Positions 34,646 through 42,918 of a DNA stretch of 64,000 bases are shown in pieces. This stretch comes from VRUE01 sp963728835 (GTDB lineage Bacteria > Actinomycetota > Thermoleophilia > Solirubrobacterales > 70-9), in the NCBI GenBank assembly GCA_963728835.1, contig CAVSKZ010000003.1, forward strand, positions 124,001 through 188,000. Reading direction: 5' to 3'. Each line of letters starts with the position of its first letter. Within the stretch, counting starts at the first letter, position 1. The translations under genes and the position numbers were made by a program. A model generated the notes under the pieces. It was not told the origin of the DNA, did not search any database, and saw only the letters and a program-made list of their open reading frames with translations.

Positions 34646-36733
34646 GCGACAACGGAAACTCAGCGGAGCGCCAGGACGAGGGGCCGCACCTGCTCGACGG
34701 CATCGACGGGCCGGCCGACCTGCACGGCCTCGACGACGCCCAGCTGCAACAGGTGGCGCGGGAGATGCGCGCCTACATCATCGACACGATCGGGGAGATC
34801 GGCGGCCACTTCGGGGCCAACCTCGGCACCTGCGAGCTGGCGGTGGCGCTGCACAGCCTGCTGGACTCCCCGCGCGACAAGGTGCTCTGGGATGTCGGCC
34901 ACCAGGCCTATCCGCACAAGATCCTCACCGGCCGCCGCGAGGGGCTGCCGACGATCCGCCAGTACGGGGGGCTCGCCCCGTTCTGCTCGGTCTTCGAGTC
35001 CGAACACGACATCATGGGCGCCGGTCACGCCTCGACCTCGATCGGCTACGCGGTCGGGCTGAAGGAGGCGATGCGCAAGGGCATCGGCGAGGACGGGAAG
35101 GTCGCAGCCGTGATCGGCGATGGAGCGCTGACTGGCGGCGTCGCTTACGAGGCGCTGCACGCGGCCGGCGGCCTGCAGACCCCGGTAGTGATCGTGCTCA
35201 ACGACAACGGCATGTCGATCTCGCCCAACGTCGGGGCGCTCTCGCGCTATTTCAACAGGGTGCGGCTCAACCCGCGCCTCTACCACGCCCGCGAGGGGGT
35301 CGAGGACCGGCTCACCAAGCTGCCGCTCGGCCTCGGCAGGCGAATCGAACGGCTCGGGCCGGAGATCAAGTCGGCGATCAAGGCCTACTGGGCGCCGGGG
35401 CTCTTCTTCGAGGAGCTCGACCTCGCCTACATGGGCGTCATCGACGGCCACGACGTCCATGCCCTGCGCGAGGCCCTGCGCGAGGCGTTCGACGCCGACC
35501 GGCCGGTGATCGTCCACATCCACACGGTCAAGGGCAAGGGCTTCTCCCCGGCCGAGGAGGGCGGCCTCGAGGGCATGGAGAAGTGGCACGCCGCCAAGCC
35601 GAACTCGATCGTCAACGGCGCCCCCGCCACCGAAAAGCCCGCCGACGGGACGAAATCGTCCGCTGGAGGGACGATTTCGTCCCGTCGGCGGCCAGTTGGG
35701 GTGCAGGAATCGGACTCGCCGGAGGGGATCGCGCCGGAGCGGCTCGAGGTCCCGCCGGCGCCGAGCGCGCCGCCCCAGTACACCCAGGTCTTCGGCGACG
35801 CGATCGTCGCCGAGGCGCGGCGCGACCCGCGCGTGATCGGGATCACCGCTGCGATGGCGGGGGGGACCGGGCTGCAGAAGCTGGCCGACGAGGTGCCCGG
35901 TCAGTACTACGACGTCGGCATCGCCGAGCAGAACGCGGTGCTGCTCGCCTCGGGCCTGGCGATCCAGGGGGCGAAGCCGGTCTGCGCGATCTACTCGACC
36001 TTCCTCCAGCGCGCCTACGACCAGATCATCCACGACGTCTGCCTGCAGGAGCTCGACGTCACCTTCGCCATGGACCGGGCCGGGCTGGTCGGCGACGACG
36101 GGCCGACCCATCACGGTGCCTTCGACGTCTCCTACTTCCGCCCGATCCCGAACGTAGTCGTGATGGCGCCGCGCGACGAGGCGATGCTGGTTCACATGCT
36201 GCGCACGGCGGTGGCCCACGACGGCCCGGCTGCCCTGCGCTACCCGCGCGGCGCAGCTGAGGGGGCGGAGTTGCCGGCGGAGGCGCTGGAGATCCCGATC
36301 GGCACCGGCGAGGTGCTGGCGAACGGCGAGCGGGTCGCCCTGCTCGGGTTCGGCTACGGGGTCGCCGTCGCCCTGAAAGCGGCCGGGATCCTCTCCGGGC
36401 ACGGGCTCGAGGCGACCGTGGCCGATGCCCGCTTCGCCAAGCCGCTCGACGGAGAGCTGGCTCGAGCGCCTCGCGCGCGAGCACGACCTGGTCGTGACGA
36501 TCGAGGAGAACGTCCTGCCGGGGGGCTTCGGCTCGGCGGTGCTGGAGCACCTCGAGGACGCCTTCTCCGACCGTCCCGGGGACCGCGCCCACGTCATGCG
36601 CGTCGGGCTTCCCGACCGCTACGTCACCCACGGCAAGCCGGCCCTGCTGCGCAAGGAGGCCGGCCTCACCGGAGAGGCGGTTGCCCAGCGCGTCCTCGCC
36701 TCGCTGCGCTCGGGCGAGCCCGCCCTGAGCTGA
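34642..36733 (+). CDS. dxs: 1-Deoxy-D-xylulose-5-phosphate synthase, +1 shift near 36460
   Basis: Thiamine-diphosphate enzyme of the MEP isoprenoid pathway. Motifs: DVGHQAYPHKILTGRR, GAGHASTSIGYAVG, GDGALTGGVAYEALH, DVGIAEQNAVLLASGLA, AIYSTFLQRAYDQIIHDV. The family usually has EQH where this has EQN. The linker after FSPAEEGGLEGMEKWH is long and holds a 23-base inverted repeat (35639-35691). After KPLDGEL one extra G shifts the frame +1 and the C-terminus continues LERLAREHDLVVTIEENVLP to 36733. Corrected length about 696 residues, slightly long because of the linker. Starts on an ATGA overlap with ispA. Confidence 0.9.
35639..35691. repeat. 23-bp perfect inverted repeat inside dxs
   Basis: The arms 35639-35661 and 35669-35691 pair without mismatch around loop GCTGGAG. 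The arms contain GACGGGACGAAATCGTCC. It encodes part of an expanded linker between the first and second Dxs domains, so it looks like a palindromic insertion tolerated between domains. Confidence 0.85.
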
Positions 36734-36755
36734 TCCGCCCGGACCCGGACCGGGC

Positions 36756-36784
36756 TTGCGTCAAAACGCTCAATCGGTTAGCCT
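36756..36784 (+). promoter_or_regulatory. Promoter-like -35/-10 pair
   Basis: TTGCGT (36756-36761) and TAGCCT (36779-36784) with a 17-base spacer, pointing into the duplicated motif at 36795. Confidence 0.45.
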
Positions 36785-36794
36785 CTCCGAGTCT

Positions 36795-36839
36795 CTTCTG
36801 GGGTTACTTGAGGGAGGAGAGACATCTCTATGTATGTGG
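36795..36839 (+). repeat. Duplicated conserved motif, copy 1
   Basis: Shares CTTCTGGGGTTACT, AGGGAGGAGAGA, ATCTCTAT and TATGTGG, in order, with 39331-39379. A small hairpin (AGAGA with TCTCT) is kept in both, though its loop differs. Function unknown. Confidence 0.65.
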
Positions 36840-36919
36840 CTTCGCACGTCAGGGAGCGTCGTGGATCCACTACTTCGACCGCGCCGGTGCCTTGGGCATC
36901 GCGTCGCGGTGCGCGGAAC

Positions 36920-37453
36920 TCAGCCGTCCTCGGCGGCGGCGCCCCTGGGCCTCAGACGGATCGCGAAGCCGGCGAGGACGTAGGCGATGGCCAGGGCGAG
37001 GAAGGCGAACTTGAGCGAGGCGAAGATCGTCGCCAAAAGGGGAAACGCCGCACCGGCGCCGTCGAGCGTCAGCAGCAGGCAGACGTTCTCGATCGCATCG
37101 AAGGCGGCGGCCAGGACGCCGAAGGAGACCGCGACCCGGCCTATCGCCCCCAGCCGCTGCCAGCCTCTTCGAATGGCGAGGTCCCGTGTCGCGGCGAGAG
37201 CCAGGGTGAGGAAGGCCCCGTAGGCGAGCAGGAAGCCGAAGTCGATCCACAGCGACTCGCGAGCCGCGTCCTGGCCGTCCTCTCCCCATTCGGCGAGGAT
37301 CTCGTCGGCTCGGTCCTGGCCGCCGGTCAGCTCGAACGGGATCATCCCCGGACCGCCCGTGTCAGTCATCCGGTTCTCGGCCGGCGACATCGCCAGGAGC
37401 AGGAGCAGGCTCGCGATTCCCGACACGATCAGCCCCCGCTTGCGAGTCGTCAT
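36920..37453 (-). CDS. Four-helix membrane protein of unknown function
   Basis: 177 residues with four hydrophobic helices: about residues 5-22, 68-87, 100-125 and 135-165 (for instance GLIVSGIASLLLLLAM and FLALAIAYVLAGFAIRL). A polar stretch of ~45 residues between helices 1 and 2 (ENRMTDTGGPG onwards) probably faces outside. The pattern resembles DUF-type actinobacterial membrane proteins, but I cannot name the family. Divergent from the GNAT gene. Confidence 0.72.
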   Translation of the reverse strand: MTTRKRGLIVSGIASLLLLLAMSPAENRMTDTGGPGMIPFELTGGQDRADEILAEWGEDGQDAARESLWIDFGFLLAYGAFLTLALAATRDLAIRRGWQRLGAIGRVAVSFGVLAAAFDAIENVCLLLTLDGAGAAFPLLATIFASLKFAFLALAIAYVLAGFAIRLRPRGAAAEDG

Positions 37454-37501
37454 GCGGGCATTATCGCCACAGCTTAGGTGGATCGACTCGCCGAGCATTG
37501 A

Positions 37502-37507
37502 GATACT
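37502..37507 (+). promoter_or_regulatory. -10 box for the GNAT gene
   Basis: GATACT ends 6 bases before the TTG at 37514, supporting this unusual start codon as a leaderless start. Confidence 0.4.
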
Positions 37508-37513
37508 GCCGAC

Positions 37514-37942
37514 TTGACTGGCGAGGGAGTCGAGATACGCCGATGTCGGCATGAGGACGCGCCAGCGGTCCTGGAGCTTTGGACCCGGGCCCGGAGCGAG
37601 CACGCATCCACGGCCGACCGCCTGGACGACGTCGAGCATCTGATCGAGGATTCTCCTGCCGCCCTGCTGGTGGCTGAGCGCGACGGCGAGATCGTCGGCG
37701 CTCTGATCGCCGGCTGGGACGGCTGGCGCGGGAACATGTACCGGCTCACCGTTCGCGAGGGGCATCGACGGCAGGGCATCGGGATCGCCCTGACGCGGGC
37801 GGGCGAGGAGTACCTGCGCAGTCGCGGCATCCGCCGAGTGACCGCCCTGGTCGCCTTCGAGGACGACGCAGCCGGAGCGTTCTGGGAGTCCGCCGGCTAT
37901 CCCCAGGATCAGGAGATCGGCCGCCGGGTTCGCAATCTGTAG
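37514..37942 (+). CDS. GNAT family N-acetyltransferase
   Basis: Acetyl-CoA-dependent acyltransferase of the GNAT fold. Strand 1 starts EIRRCRHEDAPAVLELW; the cofactor loop is VREGHRRQGIGIALTRAGEE (R/QxxGxG/A pattern), and the C-terminal AFWESAGYPQDQE is typical of ribosomal-protein or small-molecule acetyltransferases. 142 residues. TTG start chosen from the family N-terminus and the -10 box 6 bases upstream. Substrate unknown. Confidence 0.82.
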   Translation: MTGEGVEIRRCRHEDAPAVLELWTRARSEHASTADRLDDVEHLIEDSPAALLVAERDGEIVGALIAGWDGWRGNMYRLTVREGHRRQGIGIALTRAGEEYLRSRGIRRVTALVAFEDDAAGAFWESAGYPQDQEIGRRVRNL

Positions 37943-38035
37943 GCCATTGGAGCGAATCAGCGGGAGGCCGACCATCCGCATTTGGCTGCGCATCGGGTTG
38001 TCGTCCGGTTGTCTCCGGCATATACGGCACAGCCT

Positions 38036-38683
38036 CTAGCGCAATGTCAGCCGGTCTGGTGGCAGGGAAACTGAGTCGCGAAGCACGAAGCGTCCATGGT
38101 GCACGTGCACGGAGGTTGTCGAGGTTCCACTCCGGACGAGTACGGTGCGAGTTCCCTTCGGGACCACGCCGACGATTATGCGCCTGCCGGAGGTTGGGTC
38201 GAGCGAGGTGTTCGCGATCCCGTGGCGAAGCGCTTGGTTGGCGCTTGCGCAGACAGTGCCGATGGCCGGCGACTCGGGGGCGGTCGCCACGATGCAGAGG
38301 TTTCCAGCGCCGGGTACCAGCCAGTACGAGCTCGTCGTAGACACAGGGACTCGGCGGGCGAGGTTCCATCTCATACCAGGCACTGGCCCCCTCAGTTTCC
38401 GGCTGACGTGGGAAGGCATGCCGTCGGGGGGAGTGCGCAGGAGGGCGAAGTTGGCTGCCAGCACGGGGGAGACGGGGGTGTCAGAAGCCGGCCGCAGAGC
38501 GTCGTTTGAGATTTGAGGAGTTCGCGTCGGCGCTTGCTCGCTACGCGACTGATCAGTGCCGCATGCCGTCAAGCTCACGGACAGCATGAATGCGAGCACC
38601 AGGCCGAGCTGCCATCTCTCACAAGGAGAACGACGCTCGACCTGGTGCTCACGACCGTCCGGTGGGCCTTCGAAGTGCAGCAT
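38036..38683 (-). CDS. Putative lipoprotein of unknown function
   Basis: 215 residues. The N-terminus has a basic region, a hydrophobic stretch (LGLVLAFMLSVSLTACGTD) and a lipobox LTAC, so the mature chain would start at Cys and be lipid-anchored. The rest contains no motif I recognise (YWLVPGAGNLCIVATAPES, GRRIIVGVVPKGTRTVLV). AGGAG lies 5 bases before the ATG at 38683, which decides the start over the longer open frame. A second exported protein gene lies 41 bases upstream on the same strand, so they may be co-transcribed. Codon use is less G+C-biased than in the housekeeping genes. Confidence 0.68.
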   Translation of the reverse strand: MLHFEGPPDGREHQVERRSPCERWQLGLVLAFMLSVSLTACGTDQSRSEQAPTRTPQISNDALRPASDTPVSPVLAANFALLRTPPDGMPSHVSRKLRGPVPGMRWNLARRVPVSTTSSYWLVPGAGNLCIVATAPESPAIGTVCASANQALRHGIANTSLDPTSGRRIIVGVVPKGTRTVLVRSGTSTTSVHVHHGRFVLRDSVSLPPDRLTLR

Positions 38684-38724
38684 CAACTCCTGAGGTGCTA
38701 TGCCGCACTGTCGCCCGCGGCAAC

Positions 38725-39066
38725 TTAGTCGATGGTCCAGCTGCTGGTGTAGGTGAAGTTCGAGCCGGTCCCAATCGTCCAGGGAGAGTGGTTGCCGGGG
38801 GTTATCCAGACGATGGCAAGCGATCCAGTTGGCGCACAGGTTCCATTGGTCAGGTCGGCGCCAACGCATACGCCGGTGCTTTCCCCTTTGGACGTGGCGC
38901 CCTGCAACCAGCGGCTGGCGCCCCAGCACTTGTTCCAGCTGTTTACTAACTGGCCTCCGCAGAACTGACTATTTGCCGACGCCGACGATGATGCGAGAGC
39001 CATTGTGACGATCAATGTCGCGAGCAAGGCCAAGATCAAGCTGGCCCTCTTCAATGCGAGCTGCAT
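38725..39066 (-). CDS. Small secreted protein
   Basis: 113 residues with a clear signal peptide (ASLILALLATLIVTMALASS, ending SASA). The mature part is rich in Trp, Gly, Ser and Thr, has four cysteines (FCGGQLV, NKCWGAS, GVCVGAD, GTCAPTG) that could form two disulfides, and ends SNFTYTSSWTID. A strong Shine-Dalgarno AAGGAGG precedes ATG 39066. Family not recognised. Low G+C compared with neighbours hints at transfer or relaxed constraint. Confidence 0.7.
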   Translation of the reverse strand: MQLALKRASLILALLATLIVTMALASSSASANSQFCGGQLVNSWNKCWGASRWLQGATSKGESTGVCVGADLTNGTCAPTGSLAIVWITPGNHSPWTIGTGSNFTYTSSWTID

Positions 39067-39297
39067 TTGCTTCCTCCTTGGATTGCGGTGGCAGCGGTCT
39101 GGCGACAAGAGGTACAACAGGGATCCAGCCACATACCACCGGATGCGTGATTGATGCTTCCAGCTTCGAGCCTATAGCAATCTTGAGCATTCAGGAATCA
39201 TGGGTCAGGTTCATCTAGGGCTCGACTCCGATCCGTCTCCGCCTTCTACGAATCGCTGTCGTGTCAGGGAGCTTCTTTCAAGGAGCGCCGAGCGCCA

Positions 39298-39330
39298 AAC
39301 AGAAAACGCCCCGCCGGGGAGGCGGAGCGT
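39298..39330 (-). terminator. Rho-independent terminator reading leftward
   Basis: On the minus strand, ACGCTCCGCC pairs with GGCGGGGCGT (one mismatch) around a 5-base loop and is followed by TTTTCTG. It implies a leftward transcript that would start within or beyond the duplicated motif at 39331-39379. Confidence 0.6.
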
Positions 39331-39379
39331 CTTCTGGGGTTACTACAGGGAGGAGAGATATTTATCTCTATATATGTGG
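39331..39379. repeat. Duplicated conserved motif, copy 2
   Basis: Matches 36795-36839 across four blocks; its hairpin is longer (AGAGATA with TATCTCT). It directly abuts the terminator hairpin on its left. Confidence 0.65.
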
Positions 39380-39681
39380 ATCCGTGGGAGGTAGGTGGGC
39401 CCTTTGATGTGCCGCTGGAACGTCATCGTGGGAGGCGATGGCGCTTATGGGCGGCGCCGGACCCAGCCAAGAAGTTCTTTGTTCGTGCTCCTTATCGGTT
39501 GTCCTCTGCGAATCCTTGAACAGCATACGAACATATGTGCGCTTTTTCTGTGAGTGGGATCACAGACCCGTTGTCCAAATCGGTCGACTACCCGATCCCC
39601 TGTCATGCAATCAGGTTAAACCAAAGCTTGGATAAAAACCTGTATCTCCCGTTAAGCAGCGTCGCCGGGCCTGGGCGGCGC

Positions 39682-39687
39682 TACCGT
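39682..39687 (+). promoter_or_regulatory. -10 box for tlyA
   Basis: TACCGT ends 8 bases before the ATG at 39696; no Shine-Dalgarno sequence. Confidence 0.4.
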
Positions 39688-39695
39688 TGCGGCGG

Positions 39696-40484
39696 ATGAA
39701 GAAGGCCCGGATAGACGCTGTTTTGGCCGAGCGAGGCCTGTTCCCCTCGCGCACCGCCGCTGCGGTCGCGGTGCGCGCGGGCGAGGTGCGCGTCGGCGCC
39801 GACGGGCCGGTCGCGCTGCGCCCGAGCCAGCTGGTCGAGCCGGAGGCGGCGTTCGTTGTCGACTCGGGGCCGCGCTTCGTCTCCCGCGGCGGCGTCAAGC
39901 TGGAGAACGCGCTGGAGGCGCTGGGGATTGACGTCACCGGGCGAGACTGTCTGGACGTGGGCGCCTCGACCGGCGGCTTCACCGACTGCATGCTGCAGCG
40001 CGGCGCTGGCCGTGTCGCCGCGGCCGACGTCGCCTACGGGCAGATCGACCAGGGGCTGAGGGAGGACCCGCGAGTCACGGTGATCGAGAGGCTCAACGCC
40101 CGCGACATGCTGCCCGCGGACCTGCCCTTCGTCCCCGGTCTGGCCACGATCGACGTCTCCTTCATCTCCCTCGCGAAGGTGCTGCCAGCGGTCGCCCGCT
40201 GCCTGAGCGCCGAGGGCGAGCTGCTCGCGATGGTCAAGCCTCAGTTCGAGCTGGGGCGGGAGCGGGTCCGCAAGGGGGTCGTCCGGGACGCGGGAGACCG
40301 TCGCGAGGCGATCCTCGGCGTCGCCCTCGCGGCACGCGAGCTCGGCCTCTCGGTGCGCGGCTTCGCCTCCTCGGGCCTGCCCGGCCCGAAGGGCAATCGC
40401 GAGACCTTCGCCTGGTGCGGCCGGGGCGGCGAGGAAGTGGCGGATCTCGAGGCGGCCATTGCCGAGGTAGAGGAAGGCGAGTGA
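39696..40484 (+). CDS. tlyA: TlyA-type rRNA 2'-O-methyltransferase
   Basis: S4 RNA-binding domain (residues 1-60, RIDAVLAERGLFPSRTAAAV) joined to an FtsJ-like methyltransferase: DCLDVGASTGGFTDCML is the SAM loop, LATIDVSFISLAKVLP and VKPQFELGRERVRKGVV carry catalytic-site residues. In mycobacteria the enzyme methylates 16S and 23S rRNA and sets capreomycin sensitivity. 262 residues. ATG 39696 preferred over TTG 39687. Confidence 0.92.
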   Translation: MKKARIDAVLAERGLFPSRTAAAVAVRAGEVRVGADGPVALRPSQLVEPEAAFVVDSGPRFVSRGGVKLENALEALGIDVTGRDCLDVGASTGGFTDCMLQRGAGRVAAADVAYGQIDQGLREDPRVTVIERLNARDMLPADLPFVPGLATIDVSFISLAKVLPAVARCLSAEGELLAMVKPQFELGRERVRKGVVRDAGDRREAILGVALAARELGLSVRGFASSGLPGPKGNRETFAWCGRGGEEVADLEAAIAEVEEGE

Positions 40485-41326
40485 AGACCGCCGCCCTGAT
40501 CACCCACTCCCATCCGCCGGCCGCGACCGAAGCCGTCGCCGTGGCAACCGCCGTCGCCCGCGATGCCGGCTGGCGGCTCGTCGCAACCGAGGGGGAGATC
40601 TCCAAGCACGACCACGCCGCGGCGGGGGTCGAGCGGGTCGACTCGCTGCCGGCCGATCCCGACCTCTGCCTCGTGCTCGGCGGCGACGGCTCGATCCTCT
40701 ACGCGCTGCGCCGCTTCGCGCGCACAGGCGTGCCCGTCTTCGGCGTCAACTTCGGCACGGTCGGCTTCCTCGCTGCGGTCGAGCGCGACGACGCCGAGGA
40801 GGGGATCCGTCGCGCCCTGGCCGGGGAGACCGAGGCGATCGACCTGCCGGCGCTGGCGATCGAGATCGACGGCGAGGAGTGCCTCGCCTTCAATGACGTC
40901 AGCTTCAGCCGCCGCCCCCACGACCGGGTTGCCGAGCTGAGCTACCGGATCGCCGGCGAGGAGGTCGGCAACGTGCGCTGCGACGGACTCGTCGCCGCCA
41001 CTCCCGCCGGCTCGACCGGCTACAACCTCGCCAACCAGGGCCCGATCCTCGCCTGGGGGGTGAAGGGGTACGTGGTCAGCTACATCTCGCCTCATTCCCT
41101 CACCGCCCGCGCCCTGGTCGTCGCCCCCGGCGACGTGCTCAGCGTCGGCAACGCCTCCGGTCGCGAGCCGGTGGACGTCGCAGTGGACGGCGCGCACGCC
41201 GGGTCCCTGGCGCCCGGCGCAGCCCTCGACATCCGCTTCGCCGACGGGGCCGGCCGCCTCGCTCAGCTCCCGGGGTCGAGCTTCTACCACCGGATACGCG
41301 AGAAGTTCGGGCATCTCGCCGTATAG
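40481..41326 (+). CDS. nadK: NAD kinase
   Basis: Phosphorylates NAD to NADP. Signature LCLVLGGDGSILYALRRFA, then FGVNFGTVGFLAAVE, FNDVSFSRRP and ATPAGSTGYNLANQGPI. 281 residues. The GTG at 40481 overlaps the tlyA stop by 4 bases. tlyA-nadK-recN order is widespread in Gram-positive bacteria; here an MFS gene is inserted before recN. Confidence 0.95.
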   Translation: MKTAALITHSHPPAATEAVAVATAVARDAGWRLVATEGEISKHDHAAAGVERVDSLPADPDLCLVLGGDGSILYALRRFARTGVPVFGVNFGTVGFLAAVERDDAEEGIRRALAGETEAIDLPALAIEIDGEECLAFNDVSFSRRPHDRVAELSYRIAGEEVGNVRCDGLVAATPAGSTGYNLANQGPILAWGVKGYVVSYISPHSLTARALVVAPGDVLSVGNASGREPVDVAVDGAHAGSLAPGAALDIRFADGAGRLAQLPGSSFYHRIREKFGHLAV

Positions 41327-41351
41327 GCCCTCAGGGAAGGGAGTGGTTGTC

Positions 41352-41357
41352 TAGGCT
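41352..41357 (+). promoter_or_regulatory. -10 box for the MFS gene
   Basis: TAGGCT ends 7 bases before the ATG at 41365; no Shine-Dalgarno sequence. Confidence 0.5.
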
Positions 41358-41364
41358 GCGACGC

Positions 41365-42882
41365 ATGGAGCGAAAGTGGTGGACGCTCGTCCTGATCTCG
41401 ATCGCGACGTTCATGCTGTTGCTGGACATCACGATCGTCAACGTCGCCCTGCCCGACATCCAGCGCGACCTCGACGCCAGCCTGTCGAGCCTGCAGTGGG
41501 TCATCGACGCCTACGCCCTGACCCTGGCCGCCTTCCTGCTCACCGCCGGCTCGCTCGGCGACCGCCTCGGTCGCAGGCGGGTCTTCTCGATCGGCTTCGC
41601 GATCTTCACCTTCGCCTCGTTCCTCTGCGGAATCGCCGGCGACCCGACCCTGCTCAACCTGGCGCGCGGGCTGCAGGGAGTCGGCGGCGCGGCGATGTTC
41701 GCGACATCGCTGGCGCTGATCGGCCAGGAGTTCCACGGCAAGGACCGGGCGACCGCGTTCGGCGTCTGGGGAGCGACGGTCGGCGGCGCCGTGGCGATCG
41801 GCCCGCTGGTCGGCGGCCTGATCACCGAGCACCTCGGCTGGGAGTGGATCTTCTTCGTCAACGTTCCGATCGGCGCGCTCGCGATCGCACTCACCGAGCG
41901 CAAGCTCGCCAACGTCGCCGCCCAGGACGCCGCGCCGATCGACCTGCCCGGCCTGGCCACCTTCTCCCTCGGCCTCTTCCTGCTGATCTTCGGCCTTATC
42001 CGCGGCAATCCCGAGGGCTGGGGGAGCCCCACGATCGTCGCCTCGCTCGGCGGCGCGGCGCTGCTGCTCCTCGCCTTCGTCGCGATCGAGGCGCGCAGCC
42101 CGCACCCGATGCTCGACCTGACCCTCTTCCGCAAGCCCGCCTTCAACGGCGTCTCCGCCGTGGCCTTCGGCCTCTCCGCCGGGATGTTCGCGCTCTTCCT
42201 CTACCTGACGATCTACATGCAGGGGGTGCTCGGCTACTCGCCGCTGGAGACCGGCCTGCGCTTCCTGCCGCTGACCGTGCTCTCCTTCGTCGCCTCGCCG
42301 ATCGCGGGGGCGCTCTCGCACCGCATCCCGATCCGCGTCCTGCTCGGCGTCGGGATGACGAGCGTCGGCACCGGCCTGCTGCTGATGCACGGGCTGAGCC
42401 CCGACTCTGAGATCGGCGACCTGCTGCCGGGCTTCCTCATCGCCGGGATCGGCATCGGGGTGACCAACCCCGGCATCGGCCAGGCGGCGATCGCCGTCGT
42501 CCCGGTCGAGAAGGCCGGCATGGGCTCGGGCATCAACACGACCTTCCGCCAGATCGGCATCGCCACCGGCATCGCCTCGCTCGGCGCCGTCTTTCAGTCG
42601 CGCGTCGCCTCGAGGCTCAACGAGCTGCTGCCCAATGCTCCGGATGGCCTGGCCGAAGCCGTTTCGTCGAGCGGCACCCATGCCGCCGCCGGATTTGCCC
42701 CACCGGGCCAGGAGGCGCGGATCGTCGAGGCCTCCGAAGCTGCTTTCGTCAGCGGCTTCAACGAGATCCTCCTGATTGGCGCGATCCTCTCCTTCGCCGT
42801 GGCGGCCGCCGGTTTCCTCCTGGTCAGGTCCAGCGACTTCGTGCAGCCGGCCGAGGCGGTGCCGGAGGCGGCGGCTGCTTGA
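41365..42882 (+). CDS. MFS transporter, DHA2 (14-helix) drug efflux type
   Basis: Proton-driven efflux pump of the DHA2 family. Helix 1 contains LLDITIVNVALPDIQRDL (motif D1), the loop after helix 2 is GSLGDRLGRRRVF (motif A) and helix 5 has motif C-like GATVGGAVAIGPLVGG. Fourteen hydrophobic segments can be counted in 505 residues. Substrate unknown; multidrug or metabolite export is usual. It interrupts the otherwise standard nadK-recN order. Confidence 0.9.
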   Translation: MERKWWTLVLISIATFMLLLDITIVNVALPDIQRDLDASLSSLQWVIDAYALTLAAFLLTAGSLGDRLGRRRVFSIGFAIFTFASFLCGIAGDPTLLNLARGLQGVGGAAMFATSLALIGQEFHGKDRATAFGVWGATVGGAVAIGPLVGGLITEHLGWEWIFFVNVPIGALAIALTERKLANVAAQDAAPIDLPGLATFSLGLFLLIFGLIRGNPEGWGSPTIVASLGGAALLLLAFVAIEARSPHPMLDLTLFRKPAFNGVSAVAFGLSAGMFALFLYLTIYMQGVLGYSPLETGLRFLPLTVLSFVASPIAGALSHRIPIRVLLGVGMTSVGTGLLLMHGLSPDSEIGDLLPGFLIAGIGIGVTNPGIGQAAIAVVPVEKAGMGSGINTTFRQIGIATGIASLGAVFQSRVASRLNELLPNAPDGLAEAVSSSGTHAAAGFAPPGQEARIVEASEAAFVSGFNEILLIGAILSFAVAAAGFLLVRSSDFVQPAEAVPEAAAA

Positions 42883-42906
42883 AGCCGGACCCGCCGCGCC
42901 AGCTGC

Positions 42907-42912
42907 TACACA
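42907..42912 (+). promoter_or_regulatory. -10 box for recN
   Basis: TACACA ends 6 bases before the GTG at 42919; weak match. Confidence 0.3.
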
Positions 42913-42918
42913 GACACC

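Larger units (their letters stand above)
36734..36919. other. Intergenic region with promoter and duplicated motif
   Basis: Between the convergent dxs and membrane-protein genes. It contains a promoter-like pair at 36756-36784 and the first copy of a ~45-base motif at 36795-36839. A frame from ATG 36830 (MYVASHVRERRG) is preceded by GGGAGGAGAGA but has no family resemblance. A short RNA or leader is possible. Confidence 0.4.
39067..39695. other. Long intergenic region before tlyA
   Basis: About 630 bases without a supported gene. It holds a hairpin terminator reading leftward (39298-39330), the second copy of the duplicated motif (39331-39379) and the tlyA -10 box (39682-39687). The stretch 39500-39650 is noticeably A+T-richer than the rest of the window. 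A small RNA or remnant element could lie here; nothing more is visible. Confidence 0.5.

Noticed and set aside
36830..37477. Plus-strand protein starting MYVASH after the duplicated motif
   Set aside because: Most of it is antisense to a convincing four-helix membrane protein, and it resembles no family; a short leader peptide is the most that could be supported.
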